This document shows positions 46,085 to 55,700 of a stretch of DNA of 64,000 bases, in pieces (position 1 is the first letter of the stretch; every line of letters begins with the position of its first letter). The stretch is from an uncultured Pseudomonadota bacterium (GTDB taxonomy: Bacteria > Myxococcota_A > UBA796 > SXON01). Below the pieces are notes generated by a model. That model was not told the origin of the DNA and ran no database searches. It saw nothing but the letters and a program-made list of their open reading frames with translations. A program made the position numbers and the translations under genes. The stretch lies in NCBI GenBank assembly GCA_903921785.1, contig CAIXRH010000242.1:1-64000 (forward strand). The letters are read 5' to 3'.

Positions 46085-47833
46085 TTGACGCTGCACGAAC
46101 TGCTCCTCGCTCAGAACGTGGCCGAGTTCAACGCTCGCCGCGGCCAGCGCGTCACGCTCGACCTGTTCGCCGCCGACCTCGCGAACCTCGTGCTTCCCGG
46201 GGTCGACCTCTCCGGCGCCAACCTCGAGAAGGCCGACTTCTCGTCCGCCGACCTCTCGGGCGCCAACCTCAGCAAGGCCACGCTCGTGGGGGCCGACTTC
46301 ACCGGCGCGAAGCTCCCGCGAGCCATCGCGATCAAGGCGCGCTTGCGCGAGGCCTACCTCGGTGGAGCCGACCTGTGTGAGGCGGAGCTCTCGGGCGCCG
46401 ATCTGAGCGAGGCCGATCTGAGCGCCGCGAATGTGGGGCGCGCGCGCCTCGGTGGCGCGCGGCTGCGCGAGGTGAGCGCTCGCCACGCTTCGTTCGACGC
46501 CGCCGAGATGTCCGAGGCCAAGCTCGCCGGGGCCGACCTTCGGGACGCCGAGTTCGTCGGCACCACGCTCCGCGAGGCCGATCTGAGCCGCGCCACGCTC
46601 GACGGCGCCACCTTCGAGGACGCCGACCTCTCCGGCGCCCGCCTCACCGGCGCTTCGCTCAAGGGCGCCCGCCTCTTCGGCACCCGCTTCGCCGGCGCCG
46701 ACCTGAGCGCGGCCGACCTCACCGGCGCCCAGGTGGACGACCACACCGACTTCTCCGGCGCCGACCTCACCGACGCCGTGATGGACGCCGAGCTCACCGA
46801 GCGGCTCCGCGGCGGCCCCGCCCGGATCGTCCCGGCGAACACCGCGGTGGAGCTCCACATCGACGAGCCCTGGGTGGCCCAGTCCGGCAACCACGTGGCC
46901 GTCCTCTGGTTCAACGCCGAGGATGAAGCCGACGAAGTGCTGCGGGTGGCCGTGCGCGAGATCGGCGGCGATCCCGCGGGCGCCGCGGCGGAGATCCCCG
47001 TTCCCTCCGCGCAGGTGGTCGCCAAGCTCGTCCTCCCCGCGCCCGACGGGTTCCGTGCCGTGCTGCTGGTCGACAAGCCGGGTGGAATGGACGTGACGGT
47101 GTTCGAGATCGGCCTCGACGGCGTGCCCGGCCCGGGTCGGTCGTTCCGCCTCGGCTACACCCTCACCGCGCTGCCGGTGGTCGTCCCCGATGGCGACGGC
47201 TTCCTCCTCCACGGCCTCGGCCGCGGCATGCTCAGCGTGCACCGCTGGTCCCCCGAGGGGCTCACCGAGCGGATGCGGGCGCCCGCGAGCACCTTCCGGG
47301 GGTTCCCCGATCGGTTCTCTCCGGTCATCTTCACCAAGGGCGGCACGGTCACCGCGGTGGAGGCCGACGGCATCGGCCGCCTCCTCACGGCACCGCCAGG
47401 CTTCCCTGGTCGGCTCCAGGCCGCCTGCGCCCTGCGGGAGGAGCTCATCGCCCTCGCCTGGGTCACCAAGGAAGAGAAGGGCCTGCGCGTGCAGCGCCTC
47501 GGCGCGGACACCGAGCCCCACCGCCTCGACGCGACGCACCCCATCGGCTCGGTCGACCTCAAGGCGGTCGAGGGCGGGTGGTGGCTGGCGTGGATGCGCG
47601 AGCCGGTCGCGGACCGCGACATCCCCGTGCCCATGGCCCTGTTCGTGCCCGAGAGCGGGAGCATCGGCAAGCCGATCACGCTGCTTGGCGCAAAGGACGC
47701 GGACGATCTGGAAGACCTGCGCTTCGTGCTCGGCGATGGCCCGCCGCGCCTCGCCGCCGTCACCCTCGAAGAGACCCTGGTGGTCATCGAGATCGGCAAG
47801 ACCGAGGGGCGCGTCGTCGCGCGGGTGAGCTGA
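46085..47833 (+). CDS. Pentapeptide-repeat protein with a C-terminal propeller-like half
   Basis: The product has 582 residues. Residues about 30-235 are pentapeptide repeats A(D/N)LSx: DLSGANLEKADFSSADLSG and later LSGADLSEADLSAANV, which fold as a right-handed quadrilateral beta helix. Residues about 250-582 form repeated beta strands (VAVLWFNAEDEADE, FRAVLLVDKPGG, FLLHGLGRGMLSVHRW), which may be a beta-propeller-like sensor. There is no signal peptide. The start is TTG at 46085, with GGAG 5-8 bases before it. The stop overlaps the next gene (TGATG). It is divergent from the cyclase/ATPase gene. Role unknown. Confidence 0.75.
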   Translation: MTLHELLLAQNVAEFNARRGQRVTLDLFAADLANLVLPGVDLSGANLEKADFSSADLSGANLSKATLVGADFTGAKLPRAIAIKARLREAYLGGADLCEAELSGADLSEADLSAANVGRARLGGARLREVSARHASFDAAEMSEAKLAGADLRDAEFVGTTLREADLSRATLDGATFEDADLSGARLTGASLKGARLFGTRFAGADLSAADLTGAQVDDHTDFSGADLTDAVMDAELTERLRGGPARIVPANTAVELHIDEPWVAQSGNHVAVLWFNAEDEADEVLRVAVREIGGDPAGAAAEIPVPSAQVVAKLVLPAPDGFRAVLLVDKPGGMDVTVFEIGLDGVPGPGRSFRLGYTLTALPVVVPDGDGFLLHGLGRGMLSVHRWSPEGLTERMRAPASTFRGFPDRFSPVIFTKGGTVTAVEADGIGRLLTAPPGFPGRLQAACALREELIALAWVTKEEKGLRVQRLGADTEPHRLDATHPIGSVDLKAVEGGWWLAWMREPVADRDIPVPMALFVPESGSIGKPITLLGAKDADDLEDLRFVLGDGPPRLAAVTLEETLVVIEIGKTEGRVVARVS

Positions 47834-48477
47834 TGGCGGCGCCGCGCGTCGCGGTGTGTTTCCACGGCTTCCTCCGCACCGGCGCCGCGATGTGGTGGGT
47901 CGCCCGCCGCCTCCGCGCCGCGGGCTGGGCCGATGTCGCGCTGCCCACCTTCGGCTACCACCTGCGCCCCATCGAGGCGAACGCCGAGGCCGCGGCGCGC
48001 TCCGTCCGCGACTTGCTCGCCCGGAACCCCGGCGCCGACCTCGATCTTGTCACCCACAGCTACGGCGGGGTGCTCGCCCGCGTCACCTGGGCGAGCCAGG
48101 AGCTGCCGCCGCTGCGCCGCGGGGTGCTGATCTCCCCGCCGAACCAGGGCGCCACCGCCGCCGAGCTGCTCCGGAAAGTGGTGCCGCTTCACCGCACCGG
48201 CTGGGATCCGTTCGGCCAGCTCCGGCCCGGCGTACCCGCCCATTGGCCGCTCCCGCCCGGCGAGATCGGCATCCTCACCGGCGGCACCGGCACGCCTCGC
48301 GGCATGAACCCCCTGCTCGGCGACGACAATGACGGCACCGTCCGGGTGGACGAAGCGCGCCACGACGGCGCCACCGACTTCCTCGTGGTGCCGGTCCAGC
48401 ACTCGCTCACGATCGTCGCCCCGAGCGTGCTCGACCAGGTGGTGGGGTTCCTGCAGAACGGGCGGTTCAGCGCCTGA
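47833..48477 (+). CDS. Alpha/beta-hydrolase (lipase/esterase-like)
   Basis: The 214-residue cytoplasmic protein starts VAVCFHGFLRTG, an oxyanion-hole HG motif, and has the nucleophile elbow LVTHSYGGVLAR (Ser near residue 77). An acid in DDNDGTVRVDEA and a His in VPVQHSLTI complete a catalytic triad. This is close to small PGAP1- or LipA-like lipases. The substrate is unknown. It is translationally coupled to the pentapeptide-repeat gene by TGATG. The 3' end overlaps the convergent DUF1905 gene by 11 bp. Confidence 0.8.
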   Translation: MAAPRVAVCFHGFLRTGAAMWWVARRLRAAGWADVALPTFGYHLRPIEANAEAAARSVRDLLARNPGADLDLVTHSYGGVLARVTWASQELPPLRRGVLISPPNQGATAAELLRKVVPLHRTGWDPFGQLRPGVPAHWPLPPGEIGILTGGTGTPRGMNPLLGDDNDGTVRVDEARHDGATDFLVVPVQHSLTIVAPSVLDQVVGFLQNGRFSA

Positions 48478-48736
48478 TCGACACGTCGATCGTGATCGAG
48501 AGGCTCACGGCGTCGCCCTCGTGCTTTGCGCCGCGCACCCGCTTCGGCACCGCCAGCAGCACCCGCCCGGAGGCTTCGCGCCAAACGCTCGTCGCCCAGG
48601 TGTGGCCGTCCACCGTCGCGCGGACGGGGGTGCGCCCGAAGGGGCCGAGCACCGGGAGCGCGAGCTCGGCGGGTACGTCCACGAAGAACCAGCCGTTGGG
48701 GCCGGGGTAGCGCCAGAGGGGGGCGGAGTAGGGCAT
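48467..48736 (-). CDS. DUF1905-type small protein
   Basis: The product has 89 residues. WFFVDVPAELA, GRTPVRATVDGHTWATSV and LLAVPKRVRGA...GDAVSLSITID follow the DUF1905 pattern, a small beta-barrel fold found alone or with YdeI-like domains. No enzyme function is known. The ATG at 48736 is used; TTG at 48763 and GTG at 48745 are in frame upstream. It overlaps the end of the hydrolase gene by 11 bp and diverges from the Uma2 gene. Confidence 0.72.
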   Translation of the reverse strand: MPYSAPLWRYPGPNGWFFVDVPAELALPVLGPFGRTPVRATVDGHTWATSVWREASGRVLLAVPKRVRGAKHEGDAVSLSITIDVSIRR

Positions 48737-48792
48737 CCAGGGCACCGGTACCCCGACCGCCAATCCCGAGCCAGACGGGGTACGCTCCCCGC

Positions 48793-49377
48793 ATGACTGC
48801 CGTGCGCCAACCCCGGCTGACCGTTGTCGAGTACCTCGCTTACGACCTCGCCCACGAAGGTCGCCATGAGTTCTACAACGGGGAGGTCGTGGCGATGGCC
48901 GGCGGCTCGGAGGCGCACGCGCTGGTCACGATCAATCTCGCCGCCGCGCTGCGGGGTGCGCTCGCCTCGTCCGGCTGCCGGGTCTACAGCGGCGACCTTC
49001 GCGTCCGTACGGAAGAGCATGGAGCGTTCGTGTACCCGGACCTCACCGTGGTCTGCGGACCCTCGGTGCTCCTGCCCACGACGCCTCCCACCCTCACGAA
49101 CCCGCGGTTGGTGGCGGAGGTGCTCTCCCCGTCCACCGCCGCACATGACCGCGGGGCGAAGGCGGCAAACTACCGACGCATCGTGTCACTGTCGGCCTAC
49201 GTCCTCGTGGACATCGCGGAACGGCGGGTCGAGGCCCTCCACCGAGCCGAGGACGGCGTCTGGCGGCTCGCCGAGGCGCAGGGAGACGCGGAGCTCGACC
49301 TGACGCCGCTGGGGATCCGCCTGAAGCTGGCGGACATCTGGGCCGGGCTCGAGGACGTCGTCGAAGACGGGGGGTGA
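48793..49377 (+). CDS. Uma2-family (DUF820) PD-(D/E)XK-type protein
   Basis: The 194-residue protein is of the Uma2 family. HEFYNGEVVAMAGGSEAHALV is the characteristic beginning. FVYPDLTVVCG and LVAEVLSPSTAAHDRGAKAANY give the Asp, Glu and Lys arrangement of the restriction-endonuclease fold. These genes are often scattered and numerous in genomes; the function is unproven. The ATG at 48793 is the family start. The stop overlaps the next gene (GTGA). Confidence 0.9.
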   Translation: MTAVRQPRLTVVEYLAYDLAHEGRHEFYNGEVVAMAGGSEAHALVTINLAAALRGALASSGCRVYSGDLRVRTEEHGAFVYPDLTVVCGPSVLLPTTPPTLTNPRLVAEVLSPSTAAHDRGAKAANYRRIVSLSAYVLVDIAERRVEALHRAEDGVWRLAEAQGDAELDLTPLGIRLKLADIWAGLEDVVEDGG

Positions 49378-50042
49378 GCGGAGGCATGCATCTGGATGCC
49401 CGCTGGAAGCTCGGCGTCGCTGCCGCCCTCCTCCTCGGATGGGCCCTGGCGTTCGAGGCGATCGCCGACGGCGGCGTCCTCCAGCCGAGGTCGCTGGATT
49501 CGTTCTGCCGCGTCGTCGTCGTGCTGCCCGCCGCGCTCGCGGTGGGCCTAGGGAATCCCCTCGGCCCCGGCCGCCGCCTCGCAAAGGTCAGTCTGCTCGC
49601 GGTGCTGCCCCTGCCTTGGCTGCACGGCCCGGCGGCGTGGGCTTCCGTCGTGCTCGCCGTGGTGTTCCTCGTCGTTGCCTGGGCGCGGACGCCTCGCCCG
49701 AAACCCGCCAGCTTCATCGTGGACGAGGTCGGCGTCCGCCGGCGGGACGGCGGGGCGCCCGCGGCGACGCTGCGTTGGGAGGAGCTTCGCGCCGTGCGCC
49801 TCCTCACCACCTCGGCCGGGCCCGCCGAGGACGTGTTCTGGGTCCTCCAGGGTGAGGTCACACTGGTGGTCCCACAGGGCCAGTCCGGGGCGCTGCTGGA
49901 TCACCTCGCGCGCCTCCCTCGCTTCGACTCCATGGCCGTGATCGCCGCGATGGGCTCCACGGACGACGCCGAGTTCCTGATCTGGGAGGGAGATCCCGGC
50001 GAAGCCCAGGTATGTCGCACCCCACTCGCGCCCCCGCGCTGA
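49374..50042 (+). CDS. Hypothetical membrane protein with a PH-like soluble domain
   Basis: The product has 222 residues. Three hydrophobic stretches (about 12-27, 44-60 and 70-103) are followed by a cytoplasmic domain of about 110 residues. That domain reads FIVDEVGVRRRDGG, LRWEELRAVRLLTT, VFWVLQGEVTLVVPQG and LLDHLARLPRFD. This strand order with an ending helix resembles bacterial PH-like (DUF304-type) domains. The GTG start overlaps the Uma2 stop; an ATG at 49386 is an alternative. The stop is 4 bp from that of the convergent gene. Function unknown. Confidence 0.6.
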   Translation: MSGGMHLDARWKLGVAAALLLGWALAFEAIADGGVLQPRSLDSFCRVVVVLPAALAVGLGNPLGPGRRLAKVSLLAVLPLPWLHGPAAWASVVLAVVFLVVAWARTPRPKPASFIVDEVGVRRRDGGAPAATLRWEELRAVRLLTTSAGPAEDVFWVLQGEVTLVVPQGQSGALLDHLARLPRFDSMAVIAAMGSTDDAEFLIWEGDPGEAQVCRTPLAPPR

Positions 50043-50046
50043 CGCG

Positions 50047-50820
50047 TCACTTCCCCTTGGCCGCCGGCGCCGGCGCCGGCACCGGCAGATCGATCACCTT
50101 CCCGACGTCCACACCCAGCCGCCAATGGTCCCCGTCGAGGTACGCGACGCCGGCGCCGCCGACCGCTACGTCCGTCGCCGCGCCGAGCTGCGCGAGCGGC
50201 ACCCCATCCCAGCGGTACCAGGTGGACGCGCCCGCCGCGGACGCCACGAAGGTCTCGGCGCTGGCCGCGAGCACCCGATCCCCAGGCACCACCGCCAGGA
50301 AGTCGCCCGCCATCCGCCGCACGACCACTCCGCCGCTCTCGGGACACGCCACGCGGTCTACGGCGAGGAGGTGGCAGCCCCAGACCTGCGCGACCTGCGG
50401 CGGCAGCATCATCACGCCTCCGGGCGGCTGGAAGCCCCGCCCGGAGACCACCGCGCTGCCGGCGAGGATGTCGACCAGATCGTCGCCGCGCACGCCCGGA
50501 ATATCGGTGACCGCGCCGGTGGCGAGGTCCACCAGCCCCGCCTGCTGCATCCCCAACGCGTAGACCTTCCCCTCCCCCGCGTCGCGGAGGCCAAAGCGCC
50601 AGCTCACCGCGGGTTGCAGCGTGACCTGGAGCTTCCCGTGCTCCCAGACCTGCAGCGTGTCCTCACCCCCGACCACCAGCCGGTCCCCGACCCACACCAT
50701 CTGCTTCACCCCGGCCACCGCCGGGAAATGTTCGCGGAGCGTGCCATCCGCCCCCGCGACGAAGACCTCTTCGTGCCACACATAGGCGACGGCGTCAGCG
50801 CTCACGGCGGCGGCGATCAT
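50047..50820 (-). CDS. Beta-propeller-like hypothetical protein
   Basis: The product has 257 residues with repeating four-strand blades: VAYVWHEEVFVAGADG, MVWVGDRLVVGGEDTLQVWEHG, KVYALGMQQAGLVDLATG and DRVLAASAETFVAS. It has no signal peptide in the chosen form and no catalytic motif. The frame continues upstream of 50820 but runs through the module-2 repeat, so the ATG at 50820 is preferred; a GTG at 50856 is possible. The C-terminus is Pro/Ala-rich. Role unknown. Confidence 0.6.
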   Translation of the reverse strand: MIAAAVSADAVAYVWHEEVFVAGADGTLREHFPAVAGVKQMVWVGDRLVVGGEDTLQVWEHGKLQVTLQPAVSWRFGLRDAGEGKVYALGMQQAGLVDLATGAVTDIPGVRGDDLVDILAGSAVVSGRGFQPPGGVMMLPPQVAQVWGCHLLAVDRVACPESGGVVVRRMAGDFLAVVPGDRVLAASAETFVASAAGASTWYRWDGVPLAQLGAATDVAVGGAGVAYLDGDHWRLGVDVGKVIDLPVPAPAPAAKGK

Positions 50821-50915
50821 CCGGGCGTCGTAACCTGAAGGGTCCGCGGTGACGCCCGCGCGGCCGTCGCCCCGCCGCTTCGGCCAGCGCCACCCGTCAC
50901 GGCAAAACCGTCTTC

Positions 50916-50980
50916 CTGGCGCCGCGATGAGCAGCTCCGAGCGCCCGTGTCCGGACCGTGATCCGCTCATCGCCCAGATC
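50916..50980 (+). repeat. Dispersed intergenic repeat, copy D (module 2)
   Basis: GCGATGAGC at 50924-50932 pairs perfectly with GCTCATCGC at 50965-50973 over a 32-nt loop, with GGACCGTGATCC before the right arm. The inner bases (GAGC/GCTC) differ from the other copies on both sides, again keeping the stem. Unlike copies A, B and C, it lies between divergent genes, about 80 bp upstream of the FeS/NrfD gene. Confidence 0.8.
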
Positions 50981-51058
50981 GGGCTGGGGATGGCTGTCCG
51001 CTGGCGTCCCGGTGGACCGGCACGCGGCGTGCTAAGGCGGCGCTCCGCCTAGGTCCCC

Positions 51059-52735
51059 ATGAACTACGGCTTTGTGATCGACACCCGCTCGTGCATCGGC
51101 TGCCACGCCTGTTCGACGGCGTGCAAGTCCGAGAACGACGTGCCGCTCGGGGTGAACCGCACCTGGGTGAAGTACACCGAGCAGGGGCAGTTCCCCGACG
51201 TTCGGCGCTCCTTCCAGGTGACGCGCTGCAACCACTGCGCGAACCCGCCGTGCGTGCGCATCTGCCCGGTCTCGGCGATGTACCAGCGGAAGGACGGGAT
51301 CGTCGAGTTCAACGGGGATAGTTGTATCGGCTGCAAGGGCTGCTTGCAGGCTTGCCCTTACGACGCGATCTACATCGACCCCGACTCGGGCACCGCGGCC
51401 AAGTGCCACTTCTGCGGCCACCGGGTGGAGCAGGGCCTGGAGCCCGCGTGCGTGGTCGTCTGTCCCACCCACTCGATCATCGCCGGCGACATCGACGATC
51501 CGAAGAGCGAGATCGCCCGGGTGCTCGCCAAGAACAACACCACGGTCCGCAAGCCGGAGCAGGGCACGGCGCCCAAGCTCTTCTACGTAGACGGCAACGC
51601 GCTCTCGCTCCACCCCACCGCGCTGCCGCGCGAGCCGCTCGGCACCATGATGGTCGACGTGCTCGACGCCCACGGCCACAACCCCTCCCCGGGGTACGCA
51701 GAGGCCGCGAAGTACGAGGTGAAGCTCCGCTTTGGCGAGGAGGAATACGCCCCGGCGAACGTGGGTTCACCCACGCGCGAACCCGCCGAGCAGGGCGTGC
51801 CTTCCGGCGGGCCGATCACGGTCGCGGCGGGCCGGTTTGCGGGGCAGATGACCGCGCAGGTGGCCCACACCGCGTGGCACAAGATTCCCTGGCACTGGCA
51901 GGTCCCGGCGTACCTCGTCACCAAGTCCCTGGGGACCGGGGTCTTCCTGGCGCTGGCCGCGCTCACCCTGTTCGACCTCGGGAATCCCCCCAAGGCGCGC
52001 GTCGCGCTCGGCGTGCTGGGCATCGTCGCCACGCTCGTCACCACCGGCCTCCTGGTCGGGGACCTGGAGCGGCCGGAGCGTTTCCTCCGCATCCTCACCC
52101 GGCCCCAGTGGAAGAGCTGGCTGGTCCGAGGCGCCTTCCTGCTCATCGGGTTCTCGATCGTGGCCACGGCGATCCTCGGGGTCGATGCGGGGCGCCTCCT
52201 CGGCTTCGCCGCGCCCGCCGCGCTCGACACCGCCCTCGCCGTCCTCGTCACCCCGCTCGCCATCGGCGCCGCCACCTATACCGCGTGGCTGTTCGCCCAG
52301 TGTGAAGGCCGGGATCTCTGGCAGAGCCCCGTCCTCGCCCCCCAGTTGTTCGTCCATGCCATCCTCGGCGGCGCGGCCGGGCTGCTGATCGTCGCGCCCT
52401 TCTTCCCGAGCACCAGCCTCCTCGGCCTCGGCGCCTGGACGCTCGTGGCCGCCCTGGCCGTGAACGCCGGCTTGCTCCTCTTCGGGGAGTTCGGCGTGGC
52501 GCACCCCACCGAGCTCGCGGCCCGCGCGGCGAAGGCGATCACCCACGGGAAATACCGGCGGCAGTTCTGGGGCGGGGCGGTCCTGATCGGCCACCTCGTG
52601 CCGCTCCTGCTCCTCATGGTTCCCGCGCCGTTCGCCGCCTGGCTCGGCGCCCTCGCTGGCGTCCTCGCCCTGGTGGGCATGTTCGCCCACGAGCACGCGT
52701 TCGTGATGGCCCCCCAAGAACTCCCCAACTCCTGA
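51059..52735 (+). CDS. Fused iron-sulfur / NrfD-type membrane subunit of a molybdoenzyme complex
   Basis: The product has 558 residues. The first 190 form a DmsB/PsrB-type ferredoxin with four cluster motifs: CIGCHACSTACK, CNHCANPPCVRICP, CIGCKGCLQACP and CHFCGHRVEQG...CVVVCP. A linker follows, and then from about residue 280 a NrfD/PsrC-like quinone-interacting membrane part of about eight helices (GTGVFLALAALTL, FLRILTRPQWKSWLVRGAFL). Normally these are separate B and C subunits; here they are one chain. No signal peptide is seen. The molybdopterin gene follows 8 nt later. Confidence 0.9.
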   Translation: MNYGFVIDTRSCIGCHACSTACKSENDVPLGVNRTWVKYTEQGQFPDVRRSFQVTRCNHCANPPCVRICPVSAMYQRKDGIVEFNGDSCIGCKGCLQACPYDAIYIDPDSGTAAKCHFCGHRVEQGLEPACVVVCPTHSIIAGDIDDPKSEIARVLAKNNTTVRKPEQGTAPKLFYVDGNALSLHPTALPREPLGTMMVDVLDAHGHNPSPGYAEAAKYEVKLRFGEEEYAPANVGSPTREPAEQGVPSGGPITVAAGRFAGQMTAQVAHTAWHKIPWHWQVPAYLVTKSLGTGVFLALAALTLFDLGNPPKARVALGVLGIVATLVTTGLLVGDLERPERFLRILTRPQWKSWLVRGAFLLIGFSIVATAILGVDAGRLLGFAAPAALDTALAVLVTPLAIGAATYTAWLFAQCEGRDLWQSPVLAPQLFVHAILGGAAGLLIVAPFFPSTSLLGLGAWTLVAALAVNAGLLLFGEFGVAHPTELAARAAKAITHGKYRRQFWGGAVLIGHLVPLLLLMVPAPFAAWLGALAGVLALVGMFAHEHAFVMAPQELPNS

Positions 52736-52743
52736 GGCGCGCC

Positions 52744-55700
52744 ATGCCGAACTCTCCCCTCGAGCGTTTCCTCGCGTCCATGCTCGGCCTCAAGCGGGCG
52801 CCCGCGCCGGTCCCCGCCGCAGCCGAGACCAACGTCGCCGGCGTGTCGATGCCCGCCTACGGCCTCTCCGAGCGGCCGCCGGTGAAACTGACCGAGGTCC
52901 GGCAGGAAGATGGCCGGCTCTCCCAGTACCCCCCCCCGCAGACCTGGGAGGACTGGGTGGAGTACGACGGCAAGGCCTGGCCCGACCGCGTGCCCCGCCG
53001 CTACACCCTCGTGCCGACGATCTGCTTCAACTGCGAGAGCGCCTGCGGCCTCCTCGCGTACGTGGACAAGACCACCTTCGAGGTGCGGAAGTTCGAGGGC
53101 AACCCGGCGCACCCCGGGAGCCGCGGCCGCAACTGCGCCAAGGGCCCCGCCACCCACAACCAGACCTACGACCCCGAGCGCATCCTCTACCCGCTCAAAC
53201 GGGTCGGCAAACGCGGCGAAGGCAAGTGGGAGCGGGTGAGCTGGGAGGCGGCGCTCGCGGACATCGCCGGGCGCATGCGCGAGAGCCGTTCTCGGCGAAA
53301 GACCGGGATCATGTACCACGTGGGCCGCCCTGGCGAAGACCACTACACCAACCGCATCATCCAGGCCTGGGGGGTGGACGGCCACAACTCCCACACCAAC
53401 ATCTGCTCGGCCGCGTCGCGCGCCGGGTACGCGCTCTGGTCCGGGGCCGACCGCCCGAGCCCGGATCACGCGAACGCCCGGTGTGTCCTGCTCATCTCCT
53501 CGCACCTGGAGACCGGCCACTACTTCAACCCGCACGCCCAGCGGATCATCGAGGCGAAGATGAACGGGGCGAAGATCGTCACGCTCGATCCTCGCCTCTC
53601 GAACACCGCGTCCAAGAGCGACGTGTGGCTGCCCACCTGGCCGGGCAGCGAGATGATCGTGCTGCTCGCCATCGCCAACCACCTCCTGAGCACCGGGCAG
53701 TGGGACCGCGAGTTCGTCCGCCGCTGGGTGAATTGGCGGACGTTCCTGGCCGAAGGCGCGGAGACGGTCCGCAGCAGCCCGCTCCCCGAGGCGCAGAAGG
53801 CCCGGGTGCTGGCGGCGCTCCCCGCCCCCGGCGCGGAGCTCACGTTCGAGGCGTTCGAGGCCGCGCTCAAGGCGCTCTACGCCGGCTTCACCTTCGAGGT
53901 GGCGGCGGAGGCCAGCCAGGTGGACGCGGCGCGGATCGAAGAAGCCGCCCGCTGCGTGGCCCAGGCCGGCAGCCGGCTCTCGGCGCACGTCTGGCGCGCG
54001 GCCAGCATGGGCAACCGCGGCGGCTGGCAGGTCGCGCGGTGCCTGTTCTTCCTCAACGTGCTCACGGGCAGCGTCGGCACCGTGGGCGGCACGAGCCTGA
54101 ACAACTGGAACAAGTTCGTCCCCAAGGCCTTCAAGACGCCCCCGGCGTTCTCGGCCTGGAACGAGCTGCACCTCCCCCATGAGTTCCCGCTCGCGATGTA
54201 CGAGATGTCGTTCCTCCTCCCGCACTTCCTCGACGAGGGCCGCGGCGAAGTCGACGTGTACTTCACCCGCGTCTACAACCCGATGTGGATCAACCCCGAC
54301 GGGTTCATGTGGCTCGAGGCGCTCCGCGACGAGTCCAAGGTGAAGTGCCACGTGGCGCTGACCCCCACCTGGAACGAGTCGGCGTGGTTCGCGGACTACG
54401 TGCTCCCCATGGGTCATGCGGGGGAACGTCACGACGTGATGAGTCAAGAAACGCACTCGGGCATGTGGATCGGCTTCCGCCAGCCGGTGCGCCGGGTGGC
54501 GATGGAGCGCGCCGGCAAGGCTGTGCGCCGCACCTACGAAGCCAACCCCGGAGAGGTGTGGGAGGAGGCCGAGTTCTGGGTGGACCTCACCTGGGCGATG
54601 GACCCCGACGGCAGCCTCGGCGTCCGCCAGTGGGTGGAGAGCGTCCGGCACCCCGGCGAGCCCGTCTCGCAGGACGAATACTGGGCCTGGCTCTTCGAGA
54701 ACAGCGTGCCCGGGCTCCCGGAGGCGGCGAAGAAGGAGGGTCTCTCGCCGCTCGGGTACATGCGCAAGTACGGGGCGTTCGAGGTGAAGGCCAGCAACTA
54801 CCTCCCGTACGAGGCGAAGGCCGCCGGGGAGGTCGCGAAGACCGACGCCGAGGGCGTGGCGTTCGACGCCGCGGGCAACCGCCTGGGCGTGGTGGTGGAC
54901 GGCGTGCTGCGGGCGGGCTTCGGAACTCCGAGCGGCAAGCTCGAGTTCTTCAGCCCCACCCTGCGCGACTGGGGCTGGCCGGAGCTCGATCGGGTGCTCC
55001 CGTGGACGCTCGGCAGCCACGTGGCGCCCGAGGAGATCGACCGGTCGAAGGGGGAGATGATCCTCCTCCCCAACTTCCGCCTGCCCCACCTCATCCACAC
55101 CCGCAGCGCCAACTCCAAGTGGCTCTACGAGATCGGCCACAACAACCCGGTGTGGATCCACCCGGAGGACGCCGCCCGCATCGGCGTGCGCACCGGCGAG
55201 CTCCTGCGGGTGGAGACGGAGATCGGCTGGTTCATCGACCGCGCCTGGGTCACCGAGGGCATCAAGCCGGGCATCGTGGCGATGAGCCACCACCTCGGCC
55301 GCTGGCGCCTCCAGGACGACATCGGGGGAAACAAGGGCACCACCGCGCTGGCGAGCCTCGCGGAGGACGGCAACGGCGGCCACACGCTGCGGATGCTCGA
55401 GGGCGCGAAGGCCTGGGACGGCCCCGATCCCGACACCGCCCGCATCTGGTGGAAAGACGTAGGCGTACACCAGAACCTCACCCACGCGGTGCAGCCCGAT
55501 CCGGTCAGCGGCGCGCAGTGTTGGCTCCAGAAGGCGCTCTCGGTGCGCAAGGCGCTGCCGACGGAGCGCCACGGCGACGTCTACGTGGACACCCGGAAGA
55601 GCCGCGACCTCTACCACCGGTGGATGGCGCTCTCCCGCTCCGCCGTGGACCACAGCCCCAACGGCGAGCGCCGGCCGTTCTGGCTGAACCGCCCGCTCAA

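Noticed and set aside
53380-53430. Naming the molybdoenzyme as a formate dehydrogenase or polysulfide reductase
   Set aside because: The candidate ligand Cys and surrounding residues do not match either family clearly enough by eye; no substrate call is justified.
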